Part shown: piece by piece, positions 51,819-61,000 of the stretch | Layout: each line of letters starts with the position of its first letter | Numbering within the stretch: the first letter of the stretch is position 1 | Source of the DNA: an uncultured Bacteroidales bacterium | Lineage (GTDB): Bacteria > Bacteroidota > Bacteroidia > Bacteroidales > Paludibacteraceae | Assembly (NCBI GenBank): GCA_937891975.1 | Contig: CALAUA010000013.1 | Span: 136,765 to 200,764, forward strand | DNA length: 64,000 bases | Direction: 5' to 3' | Position numbers and translations under genes: made by a program | The notes under the pieces: generated by a model | What the model saw: the letters and a program-made list of their open reading frames with translations, nothing else | What the model was told of the DNA's origin: nothing | Databases searched by the model: none

Positions 51819-53072
51819 ATGAAAACAATTCGTGAGATATTTCGTATTGGCTATGGACCAAGCAGTAGCCATACCATGGGACCTCGTAAGGCAGCTGAGA
51901 TTTTTCTGGAGCATCATCCCGATGCTGCAAAGTATCAAGCGCACTTGTATGGCAGTTTGTCGGCTACAGGAAAAGGTCACTTGACCGATGCAGCCATTAT
52001 CGATGTGATTCCATCGGTGGAGATTGTGTGGCATGATGAGTTTTTGCCATTTCACCCCAACGGCATGCGTTTCTGCGCATGGAACGAGAAAGGTGATTTG
52101 CTAGATGAGTGGACTGTATATTCCGTAGGCGGTGGAGCATTGGCGGAAGATCCTGCCTCATCGCCTCATCGCCTTATCGCCAGCGGGGTCCCCGAAAAAT
52201 TTGCTGATTTTTGGGGTGCTCTATCGCCTAGCGGCGAAGCGTCCATCTATCCACTTACTCGTTTGAGCGATATCAAGGATTATTGCGATAAGATGGGCTG
52301 GGACTACTGGGAGTATGTGGAGCACTATGAGGGTAAAGAGATTTGGGATTATCTGCGCGAGGTATGGCAAGTGATGCGCGAAGCAGTGGAGCGCGGTTTG
52401 GATCACGAAGGGGTATTGCCCGGACCATTACACCTCCGTCGCAAGGCAGCGAGCTATTATATTAAGGTGGCAGGGTATAAGGACAACCTTCGTACGCGTG
52501 GTTTGGTGTTCTCATATGCCTTGGCTGTGAGCGAGGAAAACGCATCGGGTGGTAAGATTGTCACGGCTCCTACTTGTGGTTCATGTGGTGTGTTGCCTGC
52601 TGTCTTGTACCATACATGGCGTTCGCGTGACTTCTCTGAGACGCGTATTCTGCATGCTCTTGCTACGGCGGGATTGATTGGTAATGTGGTGAAAGAAAAT
52701 GCCTCTATCTCGGGTGCGGAAGTTGGTTGTCAAGGCGAGGTTGGTGTAGCTTGTGCGATGGCGTCAGGTGCTGTGAATCAGTTATTTGGCGGTACACTAT
52801 CGCAGATTGAGTATGCTGCCGAGATGGGTTTGGAACACCACTTGGGTATGACTTGCGACCCTGTATGTGGCTTGGTGCAGATACCGTGTATTGAGCGTAA
52901 TGCTTTTGCGGCTGCTCGTGCGTTGGATAGCAATATGTATGCCGCTTTCTCCGATGGAACGCATAGCGTATCGTTTGACCGAGTGGTGGATGTGATGAAG
53001 CAGACGGGTCATGACCTGCCATCGCTGTATAAAGAGACATCGCAAGGCGGATTAGCAAAGGATTATAAATAG
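51819..53072 (+). CDS. sdaA: L-serine ammonia-lyase (iron-sulfur, single chain) with repeat insertion
   Basis: A 417-residue enzyme that deaminates serine to pyruvate with a [4Fe-4S] cluster. The beta domain starts MKTIREIFRIGYGPSSSHTM. Cluster cysteines are in APTCGSCGVLP, GAEVGCQGEVG and MTCDPVCGLVQIPC. Between GGALAED and ASIYPLTRL (about residues 112-142) lies a stretch not expected in the family, including PASSPHRLIASGVPEKF. It is coded by three CCTCATCG-type octamers (52156-52179), a 42-bp hairpin element (52180-52221) also found at 47167-47209, and a piece of the GTTTAG-type core (52226-52244). The frame stays open. Confidence 0.93.
   Translation: MKTIREIFRIGYGPSSSHTMGPRKAAEIFLEHHPDAAKYQAHLYGSLSATGKGHLTDAAIIDVIPSVEIVWHDEFLPFHPNGMRFCAWNEKGDLLDEWTVYSVGGGALAEDPASSPHRLIASGVPEKFADFWGALSPSGEASIYPLTRLSDIKDYCDKMGWDYWEYVEHYEGKEIWDYLREVWQVMREAVERGLDHEGVLPGPLHLRRKAASYYIKVAGYKDNLRTRGLVFSYALAVSEENASGGKIVTAPTCGSCGVLPAVLYHTWRSRDFSETRILHALATAGLIGNVVKENASISGAEVGCQGEVGVACAMASGAVNQLFGGTLSQIEYAAEMGLEHHLGMTCDPVCGLVQIPCIERNAFAAARALDSNMYAAFSDGTHSVSFDRVVDVMKQTGHDLPSLYKETSQGGLAKDYK
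52156..52244 (+). repeat. Composite repeat insertion inside sdaA
   Basis: Octamers CCTCATCG, CCTCATCG, CCTTATCG; hairpin element 52180-52221 with ends CCAGCGGGGTCCCCG and GGGGTGCTC and stem AAAAAT-ttgctg-ATTTTT; then TAGCGGCGAAGCGTCC, close to the reverse complement of the GTTTAG-unit core at 46150-46165. Confidence 0.85.
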
Positions 53073-53166
53073 AACCAAGAACCAGGAACCAAGAACCAAG
53101 ACATATCAGTAACGACTGACCTAACTAAACATATCAGTCTTGACTCCTGGTTCTTTGCTCCTGACT
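53072..53166 (+). repeat. Opposed GAACCAA heptamer arrays
   Basis: GAACCAA, GAACCAG, GAACCAA, GAACCAA (53072-53099) and, reverse-complemented, GAGTCAG, GAGCAAA, GAACCAG, GAGTCAA (53138-53166). A direct repeat ACATATCAGT lies between them. They separate sdaA and lysC. Confidence 0.85.
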
Positions 53167-53178
53167 CAAATAAAGAAT

Positions 53179-54492
53179 ATGAAAGTAATGAAGTTTGGTG
53201 GCACCTCTGTAGGTTCGCCACAAAGAATGAAAAGTGTAGTTGAACTGATTGCAGACGGTGAGCAAAATCTTGTGGTTTTGTCTGCCATGTCGGGCACTAC
53301 CAATAGTCTTTTGGAGATTGCAGACTACCTCTATAAGCAAAACCAAGAGGGTGCCAATGCCTATATTACCAAACTAGAGGATAAGTACCGCCAACATATT
53401 GACCAACTCTATACTACCGATGAGTATAGGAATCAGACTTGGCAATTGTTGCACAGTATTTTCGACTATATTCGCTCGTTTACGAAGGGTGATTTTGCTG
53501 CTCGTGAGGAGAAGATTATCGTGGCGCAAGGTGAGATACTGAGTACCAATATGATGACCAATTACCTCTTGGAGCAGGGTTATAACGCAGTCTTATTGCC
53601 TGCACTCGAGTTTATGCGCACCAACCAAGATGGTGAGCCAGATTTGAAGTATATTCAGGAGCATGCTAGCAAACAATTGGCACTTTATCCAGATAAGCAA
53701 ATCTATATCACTCAGGGATTTATCTGTCTTGATGCCGAGGGCGAGATTTCCAATCTGCAGCGTGGTGGTAGCGACTATACGGCTTCGCTACTCGGTGGCG
53801 CATTGTCGGCGTCGGAGATTCAAATTTGGACAGATATCGATGGCATGCACAACAACGACCCTCGCTTTGTAGAGAATACTACTCCTGTGAGTCATCTGCA
53901 CTTTGACGAGGCGGCTGAGTTGGCATATTTCGGCGCAAAGATTTTGCACCCAACGTGTATTCAACCTGCCAAATACGCCAACGTGCCTGTTAAGTTGCTC
54001 AATACGATGGACCCTACCGCACCTGGCACGGTGATTAGCAATATGGTAGAGCATCGCAAAATCAAGGCGGTAGCGGCCAAAGATAATATCGTGGCGATAA
54101 ATATCACTAGTAGCCGAATGTTATTGGCATACGGCTTCTTGCGCAAGGTGTTTGAAATCTTCGAGAACTACAAGACCAGTATCGATATGATTTGTACCTC
54201 AGAGGTGGGTGTGTCTGTGTCAATAGATGATAAAACAAATCTCTTGCCCATACTCAACGAACTCAAGAAATTGGGTGTTGTGGAGGTAGATGACAATATG
54301 TGTATCATTTGCGTGGTAGGTGATTTGGATTGGAGGAATGTGGGTTTCGAATCGGTGGCTGCTGAAGCGTTGAAGGATGTACCAGTGCGCATGATTTCGT
54401 ATGGCGGAAGCAATCACAATATATCGTTCCTCGTTTCTGATCACGACAAGAAGCGTGCCCTTGAATCGCTGAGTAAGTATTTGTTTGGGTAA
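53179..54492 (+). CDS. lysC: Aspartate kinase
   Basis: A 437-residue monofunctional aspartokinase, the first step towards lysine, threonine and methionine. The kinase domain opens MKVMKFGGTSVGSPQRM and shows QRGGSDYTASLLGGALSA and EAAELAYFGAKILHP. The C-terminal tandem ACT domains (CTSEVGVSVSIDDK, MISYGGSNHNISFLV) imply feedback inhibition. The start is ATG 53179, just after the repeat arrays. lysA follows, so the pair probably serves lysine and cell-wall diaminopimelate. Confidence 0.96.
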   Translation: MKVMKFGGTSVGSPQRMKSVVELIADGEQNLVVLSAMSGTTNSLLEIADYLYKQNQEGANAYITKLEDKYRQHIDQLYTTDEYRNQTWQLLHSIFDYIRSFTKGDFAAREEKIIVAQGEILSTNMMTNYLLEQGYNAVLLPALEFMRTNQDGEPDLKYIQEHASKQLALYPDKQIYITQGFICLDAEGEISNLQRGGSDYTASLLGGALSASEIQIWTDIDGMHNNDPRFVENTTPVSHLHFDEAAELAYFGAKILHPTCIQPAKYANVPVKLLNTMDPTAPGTVISNMVEHRKIKAVAAKDNIVAINITSSRMLLAYGFLRKVFEIFENYKTSIDMICTSEVGVSVSIDDKTNLLPILNELKKLGVVEVDDNMCIICVVGDLDWRNVGFESVAAEALKDVPVRMISYGGSNHNISFLVSDHDKKRALESLSKYLFG

Positions 54493-54493
54493 G

Positions 54494-54535
54494 AGGTTAA
54501 AGGTTAGAGGTTAAAGATTAGAGGCTAGAGGTTAG
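54494..54535 (+). repeat. AGGTTAA heptamer island (6 units)
   Basis: AGGTTAA, AGGTTAG, AGGTTAA, AGATTAG, AGGCTAG, AGGTTAG fill the gap between lysC and lysA. Confidence 0.9.
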
Positions 54536-54553
54536 AGTTATAGGCAAGAAAAT

Positions 54554-55696
54554 ATGATACCAGAAACTCCGTTTTATTACTATGATACCGCATTGCTGCG
54601 TACCACTTTGGCTGCTATAGTCAAGGAGGTTGCGCCATATCCCAACTACCATGTGCATTATGCCATGAAGGCGAATGCCAATCCTCGTTTGCTTGAGATT
54701 ATCCAGCAGGCTGGCTTAGGGGCAGACTGCGTAAGCGGTGGTGAGGTACAAAGGGCAATTGATGCTGGTTTTCCTGCGGACAAGATTGTCTATGCAGGGG
54801 TAGGGAAGAGCGACCGTGAAATATTGACCGCCCTGCAGCACAATATTTTCTGTTTTAATGTCGAGAGTATTCCTGAGCTAGAAGTTATCAACGAATTAGC
54901 TGCCCGTGAAGGAAAAATCGCACGCGTATGCTTGCGTATCAATCCTGATGTAGAAGCGCATACCCATACGCATATCATCACAGGCATGGCGGAGAACAAG
55001 TTCGGCATTGCGCTCCATGATATGCTACAGGTGGTGCAATTGGCGCAGCAGCTGTCCAATATCTCTTTCTTGGGCTTACATTTCCATATCGGCAGCCAGA
55101 TTACTAATATGCATGATTTCGTGGCATTGTGCGAGCGCATCAACGAGATTCAGCATCTGCTTCATAAAAATGGAATCTATCCTACGGTAATTAATGTCGG
55201 GGGTGGGCTAGGGATTGATTATCAGTCGCCTTCTAAACATCCTATAGCTGATTTCAAGGCATATTTTCGTGTGTTCACTCAGCATTTGCATCTGCGTCCA
55301 GAGCAGTCGTTGCATTTTGAGTTGGGTCGTTCTGTAGTGGCGCAATGTGGCAGTCTGATTACGCGTGTATTGTATGTCAAGCAAACGGCAACCAAGCAAT
55401 TTGCTATTGTGGATGCAGGTATGACAGAATTGATACGCCCAGCCCTATATCAAGCGAAACATAAGATTCAGAACCTGACTTCTCAATCGGAAAAGAGGGA
55501 AATATATGATGTGGTGGGTCCGATTTGTGAGTCGAGCGATGTATTTGACAAAGATGTGCTGTTACCTACGACGCAACGAGGCGATATATTGGCTATACGC
55601 AGTGCCGGGGCTTATGGAGAGTCGATGGCATCTACCTATAACTGCCGTCCGTTGCCACCTTGTTATACCGACGAAGAGGTAGATCTGCTTTTCTAA
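54554..55696 (+). CDS. lysA: Diaminopimelate decarboxylase
   Basis: A 380-residue PLP enzyme converting meso-diaminopimelate to lysine. The PLP lysine is in HYAMKANANPRLL. Other fold III motifs are LGADCVSGGEV, HFHIGSQI, NVGGGLGIDY, ELGRSVVAQCG, GPICESSDVF and the C-terminal SAGAYGESMASTYNCRP. It is the last gene before the CRISPR locus; the tracrRNA converges on it. Confidence 0.96.
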   Translation: MIPETPFYYYDTALLRTTLAAIVKEVAPYPNYHVHYAMKANANPRLLEIIQQAGLGADCVSGGEVQRAIDAGFPADKIVYAGVGKSDREILTALQHNIFCFNVESIPELEVINELAAREGKIARVCLRINPDVEAHTHTHIITGMAENKFGIALHDMLQVVQLAQQLSNISFLGLHFHIGSQITNMHDFVALCERINEIQHLLHKNGIYPTVINVGGGLGIDYQSPSKHPIADFKAYFRVFTQHLHLRPEQSLHFELGRSVVAQCGSLITRVLYVKQTATKQFAIVDAGMTELIRPALYQAKHKIQNLTSQSEKREIYDVVGPICESSDVFDKDVLLPTTQRGDILAIRSAGAYGESMASTYNCRPLPPCYTDEEVDLLF

Positions 55697-55708
55697 AGCT
55701 TACTTCGC

Positions 55709-55793
55709 AAAAACAAAAGAGCGACACTTGCGTGCCACTCTGAATGTTTACACAACGGAATAATCCTTATTGTGTATATCCTTCAAATAAGTT
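55709..55793 (-). ncRNA. tracrRNA
   Basis: On the minus strand, the anti-repeat ATTTGAAGGATATACACAA (complement of 55770-55788) matches repeat positions 2-20 without mismatch. Next come AAGGATTATTCCGTTGTG, a small GGA/TCC hairpin like the nexus of Bacteroidota II-C tracrRNAs, and the final stem GAGTGGCAC-gcaa-GTGTCGCTC (55719-55740) with a TTTTGTTTTT tail. A promoter lies directly upstream at 55798. Ends are estimates. It would pair with crRNA read from the plus strand and load Cas9. Confidence 0.9.
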
Positions 55794-55797
55794 GCTG

Positions 55798-55828
55798 CAA
55801 AGGTAGTGCTTTTTTTTGAAATAACAAA
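55798..55828 (-). promoter_or_regulatory. tracrRNA promoter
   Basis: TACCTTTG (minus, 55798-55805) and TTTG at 55825-55828 with a 19-bp spacer. The start is expected near 55793. Confidence 0.8.
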
Positions 55829-55843
55829 ATATTTTCATATAAA

Positions 55844-55875
55844 TTTGCATATTTCATATGTTTTTTGTACTTTTG
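55844..55875 (+). promoter_or_regulatory. CRISPR array promoter
   Basis: TTTG at 55844-55847, 20-bp spacer, TACTTTTG at 55868-55875. Transcription would begin inside the first, truncated repeat. Confidence 0.8.
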
Positions 55876-55879
55876 CAGA

Positions 55880-56524
55880 CAAATTGTTCATTGAAATCCT
55901 GATAAAACAACCTTGATCCATTATAGTACAATCGCCTATATGTTGTGTATATCCTTCAAATTTGTTCATTGACATCCTGATAAAACAACGCGCAGTTGCG
56001 CCTCAGAATCACACACAAGTTGTGTATATCCTTCAAATTGTTCATTGACATCCTAATAAAACAACACTTTCCGCCGTGAGACCAAGTGGAGCTTGTTGTG
56101 TATATCCTTCAAATTGTTCATTGACATCCTGATAAAACAACTCTCTCCCACAGGAGGAACACAGAAGCCAGGTTGTGTATATCCTTCAAATTGCTCATTG
56201 AAATCCTGATAAAACAACCCATCGCTGACCGCTTGAATCAACGATATGTTGTGTATATCCTTCAAATTGCTCATTGAAATCCTGATAAAACAACATGGTC
56301 AAAGCCATAGATGCCGAATAATATGTTGTGTATATCCTTCAAATTGCTCATTGAAATCCTGATAAAACAACTACAACCAGAGAACATATTTTTATACGCA
56401 TGTTGTGTATATCCTTCAAATTGCTCATTGAAATCCTGATAAAACAACTCTCTGGTCGCGTTCGACTAGGCAACCGCGTTGTGTATATCCTTCAAATTGC
56501 TCATTGAAATCCTGATAAAACAAC
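55880..56524 (+). CRISPR. Type II-C CRISPR array: 8 full repeats, 1 truncated, 8 spacers
   Basis: The 47-bp repeat starts GTTGTGTATATCCTTCAAAT and ends CCTGATAAAACAAC. Repeats start at 55942 (48 bp, one extra T), 56019, 56095, 56172, 56248, 56325, 56402 and 56478. A 32-bp 3' part of a repeat at 55880-55911 opens the array. Spacers are 29-30 bp. The last five repeats are identical (TTGCTCATTGAAATCC); the first three share TTGTTCATTGACATCC and the truncated one has TTGTTCATTGAAATCC. Orientation follows from the anti-repeat and the promoter. Confidence 0.97.
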
Positions 56525-56575
56525 ATACTTTGTGTTTATAGATGATTGTCAATGACTTACAAAGAAAGTCAGGAT

Positions 56576-56612
56576 TAAAAAACGCAGGCGATTTTTATCG
56601 TCTGCGTTTTTG
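56576..56612. terminator. Shared terminator of array and cas operon
   Basis: Stem ACGCAGGCGAT / ATCGTCTGCGT (one G-U pair), loop TTTT, A-run on the left and T-run on the right, so it can stop the array from one side and cas2 transcripts from the other. Confidence 0.88.
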
Positions 56613-56633
56613 TTTTTATCAGTTTTTATCATC

Positions 56634-56966
56634 CTAAAATAGCTCTAATTGCTGCACAGGTTGGTGCAAGGGTGCTTCGTGTTTGCAGTCGAACAGTTCC
56701 ATATCACCGAACTGCTTGTCTGTCACTCGCATAATACCTACTTTCCCAAACTCGGGCAACATCCGTTTTACTCGCTTGATATGCACATCAGCATTTTCAG
56801 CACTAGGACAATGACGCAAATAAATTGAGAACTGAAACATAGTGAAGCCATCTTCCAAGAGGTTCTTGCGGAATTTCGCAGCTGCTTTCCGTTCCTTCTT
56901 AGTTTCAGTTGGTAAGTCAAAGAAAACCAACACCCACATAATTCTATATTCGCTAAATCGTGACAT
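56634..56966 (-). CDS. cas2: CRISPR-associated endonuclease Cas2
   Basis: A 110-residue ferredoxin-fold protein that bridges Cas1 dimers in spacer integration. It begins MSRFSEYRIMWVLVFFDLPT, carries the conserved Asp after the first strand, then FRKNLLEDGFTMFQFSIYLR and the C-terminal strand region KQFGDMELFDC. A frame extension of 16 residues upstream is repeat-derived, so I start at 56966. It lies 143 bp after cas1, separated by a hairpin. Confidence 0.95.
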   Translation of the reverse strand: MSRFSEYRIMWVLVFFDLPTETKKERKAAAKFRKNLLEDGFTMFQFSIYLRHCPSAENADVHIKRVKRMLPEFGKVGIMRVTDKQFGDMELFDCKHEAPLHQPVQQLELF

Positions 56967-57111
56967 ATATATAATCTCCTGCTCGCTACGCTCACGAAAT
57001 CTAAATAATCTCAACTAAATTTCTGCGTACTCCGTAAGAAATTGCGACCGCTCCTCGCTGCGCTTGTGCGCTAAATCTAAATAGAAAACGCACCTACTAA
57101 TAGATGCGTTT
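56967..57111 (-). other. cas1-cas2 gap with hairpin and repeats
   Basis: In the cas transcript, AAACGCATC / GGTGCGTTT (about 57084-57111) forms a 9-bp stem that includes the cas1 stop codon and is followed by TTTTCTATTT, terminator-like. Two imperfect copies of a TAAATCTAAAT plus GCGxAGCGAG unit follow. Confidence 0.7.
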
Positions 57112-58036
57112 ACCAATCGGGATAAATAATTTTGCGTGCTTCGCCACTAAAACATTTGTACACACTATTGGCGGTGGTTTGAATGGCTATTTGCATAGGA
57201 CTTCGTTTGCCGTCTATTAGCACATCTTGGTAGGCAAGCCCTAATAAATCGCGCTTCATCTCGGTATTAATTTCCGATATATCCTCATACCGCTTCATCA
57301 TATATATCACCAGTTGATCTACAAAAGGACGATAGGGCTCCATGATATCATCTGCCAAACAATAAGCATTATAGCGATTGTGATGATGAATGCCGAGCGT
57401 AGGGAGTAACCCTGCTGCGACTAATGCGCGTGCTACCATTGCTCGCACGATAGCATAGCCATAATTGAGGAGATTGTTGGGCGGGTCGCCTTCTTGTCCG
57501 CGCACAAAGTCAGGATTATGGAAGACATTGCGCCAATAATATGCAGCGGCGCGTCCTTCTAGGTTCTCCACATCACCAGAACGAATAGTCTTTGCCCAGG
57601 CGAGCATATTCTTATTTTCTACGCCTTGTTCCTTTAAAATGGTTGCTTGCCCAAGAATCTTACTTGCGACCGTTTGTTGCCACATCTGCTTTTTGAGTGG
57701 CTCTGAAGCATCCAACTGCTCACGAAAACGCTCGTTTTGCAGATTGTGTCCGTCTAAAGGTAGGTGTAATCCTACAGGCAAATGTTGCTCATTAGTCGTG
57801 ATGATAGCGCAATTGTTTTCCAATAGCGCAGCCATGAGTGCTTGCGTGATAGTGATTTGCTTGTGATCAAGAATCACAACACCCACATCTTCGATGGGCA
57901 CTGTTTTCACCCCCTCTTGGCGCATGTTATTGGGTACACCCTTTCCATATACCACTTCGGGAATCTCAATGACTATCTGATTGAGTTTCAATTTTAGATA
58001 GGCAGGATTGGAGAAACAAAGAATGCGTTTGATCAT
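57110..58036 (-). CDS. cas1: CRISPR-associated integrase Cas1
   Basis: A 308-residue type II Cas1 that integrates new spacers. The metal site is supplied by Glu in NLEGRAAAYYW, His in LGIHHHNRYN and Asp/Glu in AYCLADDIMEPYRP. The N-terminal beta domain starts MIKRILCFSNPAYLKLKL. It overlaps cas9 by 4 bp. No csn2 or cas4 is present, consistent with subtype II-C. Confidence 0.97.
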   Translation of the reverse strand: MIKRILCFSNPAYLKLKLNQIVIEIPEVVYGKGVPNNMRQEGVKTVPIEDVGVVILDHKQITITQALMAALLENNCAIITTNEQHLPVGLHLPLDGHNLQNERFREQLDASEPLKKQMWQQTVASKILGQATILKEQGVENKNMLAWAKTIRSGDVENLEGRAAAYYWRNVFHNPDFVRGQEGDPPNNLLNYGYAIVRAMVARALVAAGLLPTLGIHHHNRYNAYCLADDIMEPYRPFVDQLVIYMMKRYEDISEINTEMKRDLLGLAYQDVLIDGKRSPMQIAIQTTANSVYKCFSGEARKIIYPDW

Positions 58037-61000
58037 ACTTTTGATATTTCGCCAAGGCGATTCGTTTTAAAAGGAATACAATAATCTTTTATTAAACGGT
58101 TATCGCCATCAATAAACTGAACTCTTGATATTTTATTATGACGAGTAAATTCTTCCTTGTCTATAATAGATGAAGCTACATAGTGAGGAACAAAATAACA
58201 TTTCGTATTGTCAAATGATACCACTTTATATACATTATTTTTATTCCATAATATCTTTCCATTTGCAATCTCTTCGTAAGTAGGCATATACACTAAATCA
58301 CCTGGAGATAGCAAAGCATATAACTCTATTGAATCATCGATTTCATTATTTGAGCGCATCCACTTGTCTAATTCAATTTTCCAATTCTTATAATTCTTCT
58401 TTTGACATTCTATTACGATTTGCAAAGGAATTGTGTAGCAAGACCTCTTTTCTTTTCCGTTTATCATGCTCTTATAAATGGCAAAATATAAGCATGTACC
58501 ATCTGCTGCCTCCACATATTGTTTCGTCTTGACATCTGTCTGACCTATCGCAAACTTCTTCTCAGATGACTCGTATTTTCTTACACTATAAATAGGTTTG
58601 TGCGGTTTGCCATTGTTTAGAACCAATATATTTTGATTCATTCGCTCAATTCCTTCTGGAGAGAAAGCTTCTTCTGCATTATTCCCACATAACTCTAAAT
58701 GTCTACGCAAAATCTCTTGAATACCACTGTCTGTAATTTTCTCAATATGCTCAGCCTTGAAATCTGATGACAATGCAACCCTTTTAGCAAAATACCGCTC
58801 ACTCGTTTCATTTGTAAAATAATATACTTCTATCTTCTTAAGATTAAGCTCGTGCCACACATCTTGATGTTCTTCAAAGTAAGTTTTAATTTGTTTTTCA
58901 TTCATATTTTCTGCTAATAACGACTTAATCTTATCTCGTAAGTCTTTCTTTACTATACGATCTGGATTCATCAATGCCACTTTTAAGGTAACATCTTTTC
59001 GTTTTTGTAAATTTACCAATCCAAATGTAGAAGCTTTGTGCAATGACTTTCTAACAACTAAATTTGTTTGCTTCTCAGTTTCTTTTTCGCCTTTAGCATT
59101 GCGCTTTGTCGTATAATTAAAACTCCTATTTAATACACGCAGATTCTGCTTAAAACTTACCACTATATCATTTAGTGTTGTTTCCATATCCTGTGCAAAA
59201 GTTGGCCATGGTTTGATAAAAGAAGTATATTTGGTATGTGTTTTACCATTATATGTATAGTTCTCCTTATTGCGTAAAATCTTGGAGAGCATAATCTTTG
59301 TTTGCTGATTCTTAGGCATAGAGGCTTCATTACTTAGTAATGCTACATGGTTGCGTGTGGTGCAAGCTATTACAATAGCATCCATAGCATGATGACGATG
59401 GTCTAATCGCTTCTTATTGAAGCCCTTTTGATGTTTGAGAGGTACACATGGAATAGTATGACCCTCTTTGGTTTGAGCGGTGAATTCATGGGTTTCCAAT
59501 AGGTGATTCATTCGTTCAAATCGTGGTAAGACAATATGATTCCAAACCTCGTTTGCTCCCCAATCTTGTTTGAGATAATCCGTTGTTTTACCGTTACATA
59601 CAATTAAGTTCTTACTAGTCTCTTCTTTCTCTAGTTCGTTCGTCACTGGATTATACTCTCGGACAATGTTGCTAAGTAATTTCTTAATCAATTTGCTAAT
59701 GTAACGCGTATCATTAAGTTGGCGAGCAATAAATGTTTCTGGGATATCTTCTAATAGCAATATTTCTTTCTTTCGAGAATTTTTTCCAAAACATTCAGAT
59801 ACGAGTTCTTTGTATGCTTCTTCTGTTTTAATCAAAACAATATTATCTCCTGAGAGAGTAACTTTTTCTCCACCATGTTTCTTTATGAACTCTAGTCCAA
59901 GCATCCTGTCCTTTAATTGATTTACTTCTGCTTCGCAAATGACTTTATTGTTCATTGAATCGTCAAAATAACGAGACTGAGGAATAATGTGCTCAATTTG
60001 ATATGCAGGTGTAAACAATTTTCCTAGTGGAATAATTTCACCAGTATAAGGTGAGCGATATTGTTGTGCTAACCATAGAAGATATTTCTTTACCTCTTGT
60101 GTGCTAGGTTTATTGGCAGAGGCAATCGCAGAAATAGTTTTATTATGTTCTTCTATAAACTCCTTATCTTTATTTAGTACAGCTTGGTCTATAGCATCAC
60201 TTTCGTAGATTCGAAACAATTCTTGGTGACTAGGAGAGAATGTGCGCAATCCTTCTAGTTCCAATGCTGTTGCTATTTCAGGATTCATCATTTCCATCAA
60301 TAGATACTTGGCACGTAATGTAGCTTGCTCATTTTTTTGTATCTGCTGTTGTATTGATGCTCGTTTTTCTGAAGAATTTTTTAGATCTCGACCTAATTCC
60401 ACATGAATCTCATCAATCTGACCTTCCTGTTTCCATATATCGCGTACTACGCGTAATGTTTCTAATACTACTGTTTCAACAACAGGATTGTTTAGAGAAT
60501 GTATTTTAAAATCCTGTATGTATTGGTCTATATCTTCAGGCGAGTTCCATTTTTCTTTATTTGCTTGATTATAAATAATGCTTTCAGCTAACCATTTTGG
60601 CAATCCTTGGAAATCACTTAACTCATGCATTTCTTTACATTTTTCGCGTATCCAAGTGGACATATTTTTATCCTCTTCACCTGTAATAATTCTTTCTACA
60701 CGGTTTCGTACTTGAATTTCCCATAAATTCTTAGGATTAATATTGTCCAAAGTCCAAAACTTACCACACCGCATAAGCATGAGTAGTTTTTTGATTGCAC
60801 GATGTGAGTAGGCACCATACTGCTTCTCAAAAGCTTTGACTTTTTTTAGTTTTTCAACAAGTTGTATGTCAAAATGAATAGGTGCTTTGGCTTGTTGCGA
60901 AAATTTAGTGAGCGCTTTTTCTAACTCCAAAGGCTTTGAGATACTATACATTATATGCCATAGTGGCTCTAAGTATTGGGCGTAAAGAATGTTTTTCTTA

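Noticed and set aside
56525..56633. csn2 or cas4 beside the array
   Set aside because: Only a terminator and a short leader-like stretch fit between the array and cas2, which supports subtype II-C.
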